A stretch of DNA of 64,000 nucleotides from Clostridiales bacterium (lineage in GTDB: Bacteria; Bacillota; Clostridia; Saccharofermentanales; Saccharofermentanaceae): contig JAGCGK010000124.1 in assembly GCA_017649645.1 (NCBI GenBank), forward strand, positions 116,658 to 180,657. Reading direction: 5' to 3'. Every line of letters starts with the position of its first letter. Positions within the stretch are counted from its first letter, which is position 1. The position numbers were made by a program, and so were the translations under genes. The notes under the pieces are model-generated. The model did not search any database, was not told the origin of the DNA, and saw nothing but the letters and a program-made list of their open reading frames with translations. Of this stretch, positions 44,121 through 53,187 are shown piece after piece.

Positions 44121-46121
44121 TCAGGCGAAAAGAAGGATGATCCTGTAGATCAGGAAAGCGATGACCCAGGCGTAAGCAGACTGCATCAAAGCGACCATCG
44201 TTCCCTTGAACTTATTTCCGAATTCCTTTCTGATGGTAGCAAAAGCAGCTACGCAAGGAGTATAGAGCAAAGTGAATACCAGGAACGAATAAGCGGATGC
44301 TGTCGTGAAGATATCACCCATCGCTACATCTCCGGTCGTTAATACCTCAAGGATACTTACTACGGCTTCTTTTGCCATGAATCCGGAGATAAGAGCAGTA
44401 GCTGCTCTCCAGTTGCCGAAGCCAAGCGGCTTAAAGATAGGTGCGATGAACTTTGCGATCTGTGCGAGCATTCCCGCTTCGCTGTTTGTAACAATGTTAA
44501 ACCTGATATCGAAGCTCTGGAGGAACCAGATTATTACGGATGCAGCAAAGATAACGGTGAATGCACGGACGATAAAATCCTTAGCTTTTTCGAACAGGAG
44601 AAGGAATGTCGTCTTAATGCCCGGGATCCTGTAATTAGGAAGTTCCATTACAAACGGAACGGACTTTCCCTTATAGACCGTATTCTTAAGGATAAGTGCC
44701 ATCAGGATAGCAAGTACCAATCCCATGATATAAAGCGACAAAGTAACAAGTCCCGCGTGATTCGGGAAGAACATCGACGACATAAAGCCGTAGATCGGAA
44801 GTTTCGCGGTACAGCTCATGAACGGCAGGAGCATGATGGTCATCTTCCTGTCTCGCTCTGATGAAAGTGTCCTCGATGAAAGAACTGCAGGAACGGTACA
44901 GCCGAAGCCGATAAGAAGCGGCACGAAGCTTCGTCCCGAAAGGCCGATCTTTCTAAGGAGTTTATCCATGATATATGCTACTCGAGCCATGTAACCCGAG
45001 TCCTCCATGATGGAGAGGAAAAGGAAAAGGACTATGATCGTAGGAAGGAACGAAAGGATACTTCCTATTCCCTTGAGCGCACCGTCGCAAAGAAGGCTTA
45101 TGACTACAGGGTTGGTGCCGAAATCGGTCATTCCGCCCCTTAAAGCCTCTATTCCCTTCTCGATCAATCCGTCACAAAGGTCAGTAAGATTTCCTCCGAT
45201 AAGGTCAAAGGAAAGATAGAAAACGACAGCCATGATAAGGAAGAATATCGGAAGTCCGAATATCTTATGTGTAAGAACTTTATCGACGGCAACTGACATC
45301 TTATGCTGCTTGGTGTCCGTAGACATCTTTTTGACCGTCTTTTCGACCGCATCAGCTATAAATTCATAACGCATGTCGGCTATGGCAGCCTGCGCATCTA
45401 CGCCCGCCTCGTTCTCGAGCTCGATAAGCGTATGTTCTATGGTCTCGATCTCATTTTGAGAAAGCTTGAGTCTTTTTGCCATGGACTCATCACCTTCGAT
45501 GAGTTTTGTAGCCGCAAATCTTCTGCTGATCCCTGCATCTGCAGCATGATCCTCGATCATATGCATCAGAGAGTGAATAGCTCTGTGGACTTCACCCGTA
45601 CAATAGTCTACGGTCTTCGGTCTTTGCTTATTCTCAACTACACGGATGAAGACATCCTTAAGTTCCTCGATACCTTCACCTTTTGATGCAGATATCGGAA
45701 CAACAGGCACGCCAAGTATCTCGGAAAGCTTTTTGGTATCAACGCTTCCGCCGTTTGACTCCACTTCGTCCATCATGTTAAGAGCTATTACCATCGGAAG
45801 CCCCAAAGATGCAAGCTGCAGTGACAGATAAAGGTTACGTTCTATGTTCGAAGCATCAACGATATTGATGATTCCGTCAGGTTTCTCATTGAAAATATAG
45901 TCTCTGGAAACTATCTCCTCACTGGAATAAGGAGAAAGCGAGTAGATACCCGGAAGATCAACGATCTTAACGTCTGAGCCGTCCTTTGTCTTTTTTACCG
46001 TACCGATCTTCTGTTCAACGGTAACTCCCGGGAAATTTCCGACATGCTGATTTGATCCGGTGAGCGCATTAAAAAGCGTTGTCTTACCGCAGTTCTGGTT
46101 ACCTGCAAGAGCTAATATCAT
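44121..46121 (-). CDS. feoB: Ferrous iron transporter FeoB
   Basis: 666-aa Fe(II) permease with an N-terminal GTPase. G1 GNQNCGKTT at 8-16, G3 VDLPGIYSLSPYSSEE, G4 NMMD. A helical spacer leads to membrane domain with two gate repeats (GCTVPAVLSSRTL, then FMAKEAVVSILEVL) and final helices. No C-terminal FeoC-like domain. The ATG overlaps the feoA stop by 4 nt. Confidence 0.96.
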   Translation of the reverse strand: MILALAGNQNCGKTTLFNALTGSNQHVGNFPGVTVEQKIGTVKKTKDGSDVKIVDLPGIYSLSPYSSEEIVSRDYIFNEKPDGIINIVDASNIERNLYLSLQLASLGLPMVIALNMMDEVESNGGSVDTKKLSEILGVPVVPISASKGEGIEELKDVFIRVVENKQRPKTVDYCTGEVHRAIHSLMHMIEDHAADAGISRRFAATKLIEGDESMAKRLKLSQNEIETIEHTLIELENEAGVDAQAAIADMRYEFIADAVEKTVKKMSTDTKQHKMSVAVDKVLTHKIFGLPIFFLIMAVVFYLSFDLIGGNLTDLCDGLIEKGIEALRGGMTDFGTNPVVISLLCDGALKGIGSILSFLPTIIVLFLFLSIMEDSGYMARVAYIMDKLLRKIGLSGRSFVPLLIGFGCTVPAVLSSRTLSSERDRKMTIMLLPFMSCTAKLPIYGFMSSMFFPNHAGLVTLSLYIMGLVLAILMALILKNTVYKGKSVPFVMELPNYRIPGIKTTFLLLFEKAKDFIVRAFTVIFAASVIIWFLQSFDIRFNIVTNSEAGMLAQIAKFIAPIFKPLGFGNWRAATALISGFMAKEAVVSILEVLTTGDVAMGDIFTTASAYSFLVFTLLYTPCVAAFATIRKEFGNKFKGTMVALMQSAYAWVIAFLIYRIILLFA

Positions 46122-46408
46122 TTATCCGTACCTCTTCTTTTAGAATTGGAAGCGCAGGATGAACAATTACCGCTGCATATGGTGGAAATAGGAGTGACCT
46201 CGATATTGGCTGCATCTTCCAGCCTTAAAGTCAGCCTGTAGCCTCGCAGACTAAGCTCGATAGGATCTCCCATCGGAGCCATTGCTCTAACTGTTACGCA
46301 TGTATTCGGGGTAAGACCCATATCCAAAAGATGACCTCTAAGGGCCTTTTGACCGTTGACAGCACTGATGACTGCCGACTTGCCTACTTTCAACTCGCTA
46401 AGTTTCAT
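46118..46408 (-). CDS. feoA: FeoA SH3-like protein with C-terminal cysteine cluster
   Basis: 96-aa SH3-fold partner of FeoB (GQKALRGHLLDMGLTPNTCV, then GDPIELSLRGYRLTLR). The C-terminus carries CSGNCSSCASN, three Cys that could bind iron or an iron-sulphur cluster; such tails occur in some Clostridial FeoA. The start at 46408 has GAGGTG 6 nt upstream. A promoter and a dyad lie just upstream. Confidence 0.92.
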   Translation of the reverse strand: MKLSELKVGKSAVISAVNGQKALRGHLLDMGLTPNTCVTVRAMAPMGDPIELSLRGYRLTLRLEDAANIEVTPISTICSGNCSSCASNSKRRGTDK

Positions 46409-46421
46409 GATTGACACCTCA

Positions 46422-46437
46422 CCATAAAGTATTATGG
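46422..46437 (-). promoter_or_regulatory. Candidate operator in the feoA promoter
   Basis: CCATAA-AGTA-TTATGG is a perfect inverted repeat. It overlaps the -10 (CATAAT) of a minus-strand promoter, TTGAAT with a 17-nt spacer, whose -35 starts at the stop codon of the small upstream peptide gene. A metal-dependent repressor would be expected for feoAB, but the dyad matches no consensus I can assign with confidence. Confidence 0.5.
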
Positions 46438-46459
46438 AATGTCAAAGTGAAAAATTCAA

Positions 46460-46618
46460 TTAGAAAATCTGTATAAGAAAGTAGATATCAAGGGCAATAC
46501 AAACAAGACAAACTGCACCGCACACAAGATAGATCATCTTGCGTTTTTTCGCTGAATTCTTCTCAGGATCCTTGAAAATGTTGTCTTGCTTCCTCGACAC
46601 AGGCTTTGCCCCCATCAT
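46460..46618 (-). CDS. Small single-pass membrane peptide (52 aa)
   Basis: Predicted 52-aa protein starting MMGAKPVSRKQDNIF, with a basic middle (KKRKM) and one hydrophobic helix (IYLVCGAVCLVCIALDIYFL) at the C-terminus, so N-in/C-out topology. There is no clear Shine-Dalgarno sequence, but TATAAT lies about 17 nt before the first ATG, so the message may be leaderless or nearly so. It stops just before the feoA promoter. No family recognised. Confidence 0.55.
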   Translation of the reverse strand: MMGAKPVSRKQDNIFKDPEKNSAKKRKMIYLVCGAVCLVCIALDIYFLIQIF

Positions 46619-46722
46619 ATTTATAGTGTGATTATACATAGGTAAGGGCTCGAGTTGTTTTTCAAGTATGTGACATTAAATGACAGATATGTTAAAAATC
46701 CCTGTATTGAGAGGTCAAAAAA

Positions 46723-46731
46723 TGATAAAAT
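46723..46731 (+). promoter_or_regulatory. Extended -10 promoter of pyk
   Basis: TGATAAAAT is an extended -10 element 33 nt upstream of the pyk ATG; the -35 (TGTATT at 17 nt) is weak. Confidence 0.55.
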
Positions 46732-46764
46732 CCATACAGAGATTTTTTAAAGGACGGAATATAT

Positions 46765-48528
46765 ATGTGTATTAGAAAAACCAAGATAATCTGTACGTTG
46801 GGACCTGCAGTCGATTCCGACGACATGATAAGAGAACTTATGCTGGGCGGTATGAACGTTTGCCGTCTCAACATGAGCCACGGAACTCACGAAGAACATC
46901 AGCAGAGGATCGACAGAGTTAAAAGGATCAGAGAAGAATTGAATCTTCCTGTCGCACTTCTCCTTGATACAAAGGGACCTGAGATCAGAACAGGCGTTTT
47001 CAAAGATCACAAGATAACACTTAAAGAAGGAAATACGGTAACTATTACTGACAAGGATATCGAAGGAACAGAGACCGAGTTTTCCATCAGTTACAAAGAT
47101 CTTGCCAAGGACGTTTCCATCGGTTCGAAGATCTTGATCGATGACGGTCTTATCGAACTCGAAGTTACAAAGATAACAGGAAGAGTCATCACATGTAAAG
47201 TACTTAACGGCGGCGATGTATCAGACAGAAAGAGCATCAACGTTCCTGGAAGTAATCTGAACCTTCCTTCCCTCACCGACAAGGACAGAGACGATATCCT
47301 CTTTGCAGTCGAGAACGAATTCGACTTCATTGCTGCATCATTCGTACGTAAGGCAAAAGACGTTCAGGAAATAAAGAGAGTCCTCGATCAGGCAGGAGAA
47401 CACGGCATCTGCCTTATCTCCAAGATCGAAAACAAAGAAGGTATCAACAACTTTGACGAGATCCTTAAGGTATCCGACGGTATCATGGTTGCCAGAGGTG
47501 ACTTAGGCGTAGAGATCCCTGCCGCAGAAGTTCCTCCGATCCAGAAGACCTGCATCCAGGTTGCTCACCAGATGGGTAAGATCTCCATAACGGCTACACA
47601 GATGCTCGATTCCATGATCAGAAATCCCCGTCCTACAAGAGCCGAGGTTTCCGACGTTGCAAACGCTATTTACGACGGCACTTCCGCAGTAATGCTCTCA
47701 GGCGAGACTGCTTCAGGTAAATATCCTCTCGAGTCTCTTAAGATGATGGTAGAGATCGCAAAGCAGACCGAAAGTTCCATAAACTATTGGAAGAGATTCG
47801 TTAACCAGAACATTCCTATGCTTCCTTCAGTAGGAAACGCTATAAGCCACGCTTCATGTACGACAGCTATGGATCTTGATGCAAAGGCCATAATCTCTCT
47901 TACTCACGCAGGAAAAACAGCAAGACTTCTTTCGAGATTCCGTCCGGGATGTCCTATCATCTCCACCACGGTCTTCCCTCGCGTTCAGCGTCAGCTTAAC
48001 TTGAGCTGGGGTGTTGTTCCGATCCTTGTTCCTGAAGTAACTACAACTGATGAACTTTTCGAAGTAGGGATCAAGTGTGCAGCTGAAGCAGGATTTTTGA
48101 GCGACGGTGATCTCGTTGTTATGACCGGTGGTACTCCTGTTGGAATGTCAGGTACTACTAATACTATTAAGGTTCAGACAATCGGTTCTTCCATCACGAG
48201 CGGCAAGGGACTTCCTTCCGAGAACGCCAAGAACAATATCCGTTCCGGAACCGTATGTCTCATCAGAGATCCTGAGCATGTCGACGTTTCAAAGATCGAC
48301 TGTCCTGAAGATATGATCCTCGTAGCTCCATACACAACAAACACCATGATGCCTCTTATAAGACGCGCCAAGGTACTTGTTGTTGAGGACGATGATCCGT
48401 CATGCCACACAGCTACTGTCGCAGCTGCTCTCGACATCCCTTCAGTCCTTTCATGTTCCAATGCAACAAAGCTTTTGAACAACGGAAGAACAGTTACGGT
48501 AGACACCGTAAAGGGCAGCATCAGCTGA
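46765..48528 (+). CDS. pyk: Pyruvate kinase with C-terminal PEP-utilising domain
   Basis: 587-aa glycolytic enzyme making pyruvate and ATP from phosphoenolpyruvate. Barrel motifs: KIICTLGPAVDS, NMSHGTHEEH, LLLDTKGPEIRTG, ISKIENKEG, MVARGDLGVEIP and TQMLDSM. The extra C-terminal domain (about 480-587) matches the PEP-utiliser mobile domain found in Bacillus-type kinases; the conserved TSH site appears as SCHTA and keeps the His. RBS AAAGGACG is weak. Ends at a strong terminator. Confidence 0.96.
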   Translation: MCIRKTKIICTLGPAVDSDDMIRELMLGGMNVCRLNMSHGTHEEHQQRIDRVKRIREELNLPVALLLDTKGPEIRTGVFKDHKITLKEGNTVTITDKDIEGTETEFSISYKDLAKDVSIGSKILIDDGLIELEVTKITGRVITCKVLNGGDVSDRKSINVPGSNLNLPSLTDKDRDDILFAVENEFDFIAASFVRKAKDVQEIKRVLDQAGEHGICLISKIENKEGINNFDEILKVSDGIMVARGDLGVEIPAAEVPPIQKTCIQVAHQMGKISITATQMLDSMIRNPRPTRAEVSDVANAIYDGTSAVMLSGETASGKYPLESLKMMVEIAKQTESSINYWKRFVNQNIPMLPSVGNAISHASCTTAMDLDAKAIISLTHAGKTARLLSRFRPGCPIISTTVFPRVQRQLNLSWGVVPILVPEVTTTDELFEVGIKCAAEAGFLSDGDLVVMTGGTPVGMSGTTNTIKVQTIGSSITSGKGLPSENAKNNIRSGTVCLIRDPEHVDVSKIDCPEDMILVAPYTTNTMMPLIRRAKVLVVEDDDPSCHTATVAAALDIPSVLSCSNATKLLNNGRTVTVDTVKGSIS

Positions 48529-48549
48529 TAGATAATATGCTCTTTCAAG

Positions 48550-48581
48550 GGACCTTTTCTTCTCGAAAAGGTCCTTTTTTA
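48550..48581 (+). terminator. Terminator of pyk
   Basis: GGACCTTTTC/GAAAAGGTCC stem with a 5-nt loop, then TTTTTT. Confidence 0.9.
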
Positions 48582-48660
48582 TTGCAATCACTTTGGTAAA
48601 TATGCACATCAATCTATTCGACCTCCATCTATAATTCAGGACTTCGGCACACCCTGCATT

Positions 48661-48689
48661 TTGGGGAAAATGCCGTAATATGCTATAAT
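48661..48689 (+). promoter_or_regulatory. Sigma-A promoter of the SH3b-3D / RNase J unit
   Basis: TTGGGG, 17-nt spacer, TATAAT preceded by TGC (extended -10). Confidence 0.75.
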
Positions 48690-48721
48690 TAATATAACTA
48701 TGCGCTCTTTTTGGAGGGACA

Positions 48722-49759
48722 ATGAAATTTATTGGTACTACAACCAAATATAAAGTAACGAAGGAAAAGATACAGATGGCGGTCAGCGTCGGCATGATCG
48801 CATTGATCAGCTGTATATCCATTGTTACGGTCAAAGCCCTTATCGAGGCGCGAAGCAAGATCGATAAGCAGAACCTGGATGCAGAGTTCGTTCAGCTTAT
48901 CAATGAGACAAGCGAAGAAGAGATCGAAGTCATTGAAAAGTCAGATAACGAGGCTTCTGCTTCAATACCTGATCATACATCGGAAAGTGTTGCTCCTGAC
49001 TCAACAGAAGAGCAGATCCTTACTGAAGATACTTCAGAACAGTTGCCTTCAGAAGAGACTTCCGCTACTCAGGAAACAGCTGCCGCTACAGAAGCAACAC
49101 CTGCTACGACAACGACAGAGACAACCGCTGCATTTACCGAGACTTCCGTAATAAAGTTCGTATATGCATCGAGCGAACTTAACGTAAGAACAGGTCCGGG
49201 CACTTCCTATGACGTCGTTAAGACGATCGAGAAAGGTTCCGGTATCGATGTAATCGGTGTAACAGATAACGGATGGTATCACACCTATAACGGAAACTAT
49301 GTCTCAAAAGATCTTTGTCAGGACGATCCGGTCAAGGTCGCTACTCCTACACCGGTCCCTGTTCAGACTACTGCAACTCAGGCGACAACAACTGCCGCTA
49401 CAACAACAACTGCTGCTGCAACACAACCTGCTCCTGCCAACAACCAGGCTAAGGAAGGAATGACTTACTATGGTTCATGCACGATCACGTTCTATGGTCC
49501 TCAGCCATTGGGTGACGGTACTTACAGCACTTCCACGGCTACGGGAACAACATGCTGTGAAGGTGTAACCTGCGCCGCTGACTGGAGCATCTTCCCTGCA
49601 GGAACCGTAATCTACGTTGTTAACGATCCTCTCGGAGGAGACGGATATTACACCGTGGAAGACAAGGGTTCCGGCGTTAAGGGTTCTCATATCGATATTT
49701 ATGCAGATGCAGGCGAATCTTATTCAACAACATCATGTGAGGTATACATAGTTAACTGA
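48722..49759 (+). CDS. Membrane-anchored SH3b and 3D-domain cell-wall protein
   Basis: 345 aa. One membrane helix near 18-38, a Glu/Thr/Ser-rich spacer, an SH3b domain (SSELNVRTGPGTSYDVVKTI) near 150-200, a second Thr/Ala/Pro linker, and a C-terminal 3D domain with three expected Asp in CAADWSIFPAGTVIYV, TVEDKGSGVKG and HIDIYAD. 3D domains belong to the double-psi barrel lytic transglycosylases (MltA, RpfB, YuiC), so a role in peptidoglycan cleavage is likely. GGAGGG precedes the ATG. RNase J begins 1 nt after its stop. Confidence 0.88.
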   Translation: MKFIGTTTKYKVTKEKIQMAVSVGMIALISCISIVTVKALIEARSKIDKQNLDAEFVQLINETSEEEIEVIEKSDNEASASIPDHTSESVAPDSTEEQILTEDTSEQLPSEETSATQETAAATEATPATTTTETTAAFTETSVIKFVYASSELNVRTGPGTSYDVVKTIEKGSGIDVIGVTDNGWYHTYNGNYVSKDLCQDDPVKVATPTPVPVQTTATQATTTAATTTTAAATQPAPANNQAKEGMTYYGSCTITFYGPQPLGDGTYSTSTATGTTCCEGVTCAADWSIFPAGTVIYVVNDPLGGDGYYTVEDKGSGVKGSHIDIYADAGESYSTTSCEVYIVN

Positions 49760-49760
49760 T

Positions 49761-51542
49761 ATGAAAAAAGACAACAAACAAATAACAGAAAAAAAGAACT
49801 CGAAGAAGAAGGCACCTGAGGCAAAAGCGTCAAAGGAAACCAAAGAATCAAAGAAGAAAAAATCTTCCAAGAGCAAAGTCAATCCATTAAGGATCATTCC
49901 TCTTGGCGGTCTTTGTGAGATCGGCAAGAACATGACCTGCTTCGAATACGGAAACGACATGATCATCGTTGATGTAGGTATGGCTTTCGCAGAAGAAAAC
50001 ATGCCGGGCGTTGATGCCGTTATCCCTGACTATACTTATGTTCTCGAAAACAAGTCCAAACTTCGCGGAATATTCCTTACACACGGACACGAGGACCATA
50101 TCGGATCACTTCCTTATCTTCTGTCAGAACTTAAATGCCCTCTTTACGGCGGCAAGCTTACAGTTGAACTCGTAAGACATAAGCTCGCAGACAAAGGTAT
50201 CAGCATGGCAGGAATCAGTTTTAATTCCTGTAAGAACGGCGATCTTATTAAAGCCGGAACAAATTTCTTGGTTGAGTTTATAAGAGTTAATCACTCCATC
50301 GCAGATTCATATGCTCTTGCAATAAGAACTCCTGTCGGACTTGTTATCCACTCGGGTGACTTTAAGGTAGACTACACACCTATTAACGGTAAGACCATAA
50401 ATCTTCAAAGATTCGGCGAACTCGGAAAAGAAGGCGTTCTTCTGTTCATGTGTGAGAGCACCAACGTTGAGATCCCGGGTGTATCCCCTTCAGAGATGCA
50501 CGTAGGCGAATCATTCCAGAGGATCTTCCAGGAGACCAAAGGAAGGATCATCGTTGCAACATTCTCGAGCCACGTTCACAGGATGCAGCAGATCTTCACG
50601 GCTGCCGAGAAGTACGGAAGACATGTATGCCTTTCCGGAAGGAGCATGGTCAACACATTTAATGTTGCGAATTCTCTCGGATACATAAGCATGAATCCTG
50701 ATACTCTTATCGATACTTCAGAACTCGACAACTATGATCCTGATGAGATCGTAATCCTTACTACGGGAAGCCAGGCTGAGCCTATGAGCGCGCTTTCAAG
50801 GATCGCTTTTGCATCTCATAGATCCATCGAGATCCAGTCAGGCGATACGGTCATTATCTCAGCACATCCTATCCCGGGTAATGAGAAACCTATCTACAGA
50901 GTGATCAATGAGCTTTTCAGAAGAGGAGCTCATGTAATATACGAATCACTTGCTGATGTTCACGTATCAGGTCACGCCTACAGAAACGAGCTTAAGCTCT
51001 TACATAGCCTTGTTAAGCCTAAGTTCTTCATTCCTGTTCACGGTGAATACAGAATGCTCTATAAGCATAAGGAACTCGCGAAGTCACTCGGAACAGAAGA
51101 AGATAATATCTTCATCATGAATAACGGTGATGTTTTGGAAGTCCGCCCTGATAAGGCCAGGATCAACGGTACCGTTCCTGCTGCTGCAGTCTTGATCGAC
51201 GGCTCAAGCGCGAGTGATATCGGAAACAAGATCTTCAGTGACAGAAGGATGCTCGGTGAAGACGGATGTATCGCTATCTCCATCACCCTGGACCGCAAGG
51301 GTAATCTTTACTGCCCGCCGCAGGTCAATTCGCTGGGATTCGTTTTCGAGGATGAAAAAGAAGAGATACACAGAGCTTGCGGTTCAAAGGCAATGAGCCT
51401 TATGATGTCTGACAAGAACAAGCAGGCTGACCTTGAGACTTATGCATACTCCAGGCAGTTCCGCGAATCAATCAAGGGATTCCTTGTCGAAAAGACAAAG
51501 AAGCGTCCTGGCATCCTCGTAACGGTTACAAGGTTGGTATAA
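49761..51542 (+). CDS. rnjA: Ribonuclease J with lysine-rich N-terminal extension
   Basis: 593-aa metallo-beta-lactamase/beta-CASP exo- and endoribonuclease, central to mRNA decay in Firmicutes. The metal motif HGHEDHIGSLPYL is at residues 108-120; NHSIADSYALAI, HSGDFKVD, and SSHVHRMQQI follow; the C-terminal HVSGHAYRNELKLL and PVHGEYRM segments are typical. The first 40 residues are mostly Lys/Ser/Glu and precede the usual start of the fold (NPLRIIPLGGLCEIGKN). Only one RNase J lies in this window. The start is 1 nt past the SH3b-3D stop. Confidence 0.95.
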   Translation: MKKDNKQITEKKNSKKKAPEAKASKETKESKKKKSSKSKVNPLRIIPLGGLCEIGKNMTCFEYGNDMIIVDVGMAFAEENMPGVDAVIPDYTYVLENKSKLRGIFLTHGHEDHIGSLPYLLSELKCPLYGGKLTVELVRHKLADKGISMAGISFNSCKNGDLIKAGTNFLVEFIRVNHSIADSYALAIRTPVGLVIHSGDFKVDYTPINGKTINLQRFGELGKEGVLLFMCESTNVEIPGVSPSEMHVGESFQRIFQETKGRIIVATFSSHVHRMQQIFTAAEKYGRHVCLSGRSMVNTFNVANSLGYISMNPDTLIDTSELDNYDPDEIVILTTGSQAEPMSALSRIAFASHRSIEIQSGDTVIISAHPIPGNEKPIYRVINELFRRGAHVIYESLADVHVSGHAYRNELKLLHSLVKPKFFIPVHGEYRMLYKHKELAKSLGTEEDNIFIMNNGDVLEVRPDKARINGTVPAAAVLIDGSSASDIGNKIFSDRRMLGEDGCIAISITLDRKGNLYCPPQVNSLGFVFEDEKEEIHRACGSKAMSLMMSDKNKQADLETYAYSRQFRESIKGFLVEKTKKRPGILVTVTRLV

Positions 51543-51544
51543 AT

Positions 51545-52057
51545 ATGATAATGGACTACAAGGGCAAGAGCCCTTTGATCGACGACTCATGCTACATCGC
51601 GCCATCAGCTGACATCATCGGAGATGTTACCATCGGTAAGGATTCTTCGGTGTGGTTCTCTGCTGTAGTAAGAGGCGATATGGCGCCTATTAAGATCGGC
51701 AACAGGTCAAATGTTCAGGACAACTGCACGCTTCATTGTAAGATCGCTCAGCCGATAACAGTCGGTGATGATGTAACTATAGGACATAACGCCGTGCTTC
51801 ACAGCTGTACTGTGGGCGATAACACTCTGATCGGAATGAGTTCTACGATACTTGACGGTGCTGTAATCGGAAAAAACTGTATCGTTGGCGCAGGGTCACT
51901 TGTAACTTCAAATAAAGTTTTCGAAGATAATTCCCTTATCATCGGAAGTCCTGCCAAAGTCGTCAGAAAGATCGACAAAGAAGGCGAAGAAGAACTTAGG
52001 AAAGCAGCCGGATATTATGTCGACGACTGCATCGAATACAGGGATCACTCAAAGTAA
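51545..52057 (+). CDS. Gamma-carbonic-anhydrase-like hexapeptide protein
   Basis: 170-aa left-handed beta-helix trimeric protein of the YrdA/Cam family. The three zinc/iron-binding His are at 64, 81 and 86 (CTLHCK, GHNAVLH), with VWFSAVVRGDMAPI and IGNRSNVQDN in the hexapeptide rungs. Some family members are carbonic anhydrases and others have no known activity. An ATG at 51551 is an alternative start. It follows RNase J by 2 nt; its 3' end overlaps the convergent lipoprotein gene by 13 nt. Confidence 0.9.
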   Translation: MIMDYKGKSPLIDDSCYIAPSADIIGDVTIGKDSSVWFSAVVRGDMAPIKIGNRSNVQDNCTLHCKIAQPITVGDDVTIGHNAVLHSCTVGDNTLIGMSSTILDGAVIGKNCIVGAGSLVTSNKVFEDNSLIIGSPAKVVRKIDKEGEEELRKAAGYYVDDCIEYRDHSK

Positions 52058-53025
52058 TAAACGTACTCGGTATACGAATCCGGATTATCAGCGTTGCCGC
52101 TTTTTATGAGGTTTCCCTCTTCATCATATTCGTAGTAATTCTGTGACTTATCGAATCCTCCGTGAGCCAGGTCATATGATGTCTCCGACATAAGTATCAT
52201 GTTGCCGTTATCGTCGTATTGGTAGCTCGTCTCATAGCAAAGCTTATCGGAGATATATTCTTTCTCATAGGTAAGAAGATCACCATTATAGGTGTACATG
52301 ATCTCAACGATGCTGTCTTCCGAACTAACTTCGTAATAAACGACATTGCCGTTCTCATCATATTCGTATGCTGTTATTCCGGTCATGGAAACGATCTCAG
52401 TGATCATTCCCTTCTCATCATACCTATAGGTTTCTTCACTTAACAAATCATTGTCTTCGGAATTGAAGTACGCAGCATAGCTGAGAGAACCGTCTGAATT
52501 ATATTGATACATGTGAATATATGATGTATCGTATATTTCTTCCTCTGTATCAGGATCAACAGTATAGTTCTCCTCAGTTACGGTGATAAGATTACCCTTC
52601 TCATCATATTCATAAGAAGAATAAGTCTTGGTGGTAACGTAATCATCTCTTTTCAAAGTAGATGTTGAGACCGAGCTTATGAGCTTACCATCATCATCAT
52701 ACTCTTTAGCTGACTCGCTTTGGATCCCGCTGCCGCTCATGAAATAGGATGCGGAATAAATGACCTTGTCTGCCTGAGTTTTTTCTACTGCGATCAAGGT
52801 CTTGGTATCACCGTCTTTGACCGAATAAGTCTCCTTAACAAAGACCGGTACCGGTACAGGCGTAGGTGTCGGAGAAGGAGTCGGTGTCGCGGTTGCAGCA
52901 GCAGCTGTAGTGGTAGTCGCTACGCTTTCCGTCTGCGCTTCCGTAGTCTCTGGCGTTTCATTATCGCACGCACCAAGAAGGCACAATGCCAAAACCACGC
53001 TCATCGCCAAAGCCGCTCTCTTCAT
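52045..53025 (-). CDS. YD-like repeat lipoprotein
   Basis: 326 aa. Lipobox LLGAC (Cys20), a Thr/Ala/Pro-rich spacer with TPTPSPTPTP, then repeats such as YEYDEKGNLITV, YRYDEKGMITEI, YEYDENGNVVYY, YQYDDNGNMILM and YEYDEEGNLIKS. These match the repeat type of the sigma-fusion protein at 15825 and the lipoprotein at 17508, but the gene has an ordinary promoter and lacks the ECF-type motif. Secreted, function unknown. Confidence 0.82.
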   Translation of the reverse strand: MKRAALAMSVVLALCLLGACDNETPETTEAQTESVATTTTAAAATATPTPSPTPTPVPVPVFVKETYSVKDGDTKTLIAVEKTQADKVIYSASYFMSGSGIQSESAKEYDDDGKLISSVSTSTLKRDDYVTTKTYSSYEYDEKGNLITVTEENYTVDPDTEEEIYDTSYIHMYQYNSDGSLSYAAYFNSEDNDLLSEETYRYDEKGMITEIVSMTGITAYEYDENGNVVYYEVSSEDSIVEIMYTYNGDLLTYEKEYISDKLCYETSYQYDDNGNMILMSETSYDLAHGGFDKSQNYYEYDEEGNLIKSGNADNPDSYTEYVYYFE

Positions 53026-53058
53026 AACTAACCCTTTCTTCTTAAATATCCCTTACAT

Positions 53059-53086
53059 ATAATACTCATATTCTTTTCGAAAACAA
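53059..53086 (-). promoter_or_regulatory. Promoter of the YD-repeat lipoprotein at 52045
   Basis: Minus strand TTGTTT, 16-nt spacer, TATTAT. The -35 overlaps the T-run of the upstream terminator. Confidence 0.65.
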
Positions 53087-53113
53087 GAAAAAGCGGATCA
53101 AAAGATGACCCGC
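53083..53113 (-). terminator. Terminator 2 of the nfnAB unit
   Basis: GCGG-TCA/TGA-CCGC stem with one mismatch, followed on the minus strand by TTTTTCTTGTTTT. Confidence 0.65.
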
Positions 53114-53125
53114 ATCAAGCGCGAA

Positions 53126-53164
53126 CATGATAAAGGCCGATATCTCAAAATGAAGATACCGGCC
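53126..53164 (-). terminator. Terminator 1 of the nfnAB unit
   Basis: GGCCG-TATCT/AGATA-CGGCC, 11-nt arms with one mismatch and an 8-nt loop, followed by a short TTTATC. It lies 24 nt after the nfnB stop. Confidence 0.65.
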
Positions 53165-53187
53165 ACAAACTCATAAAGAGATTATTC

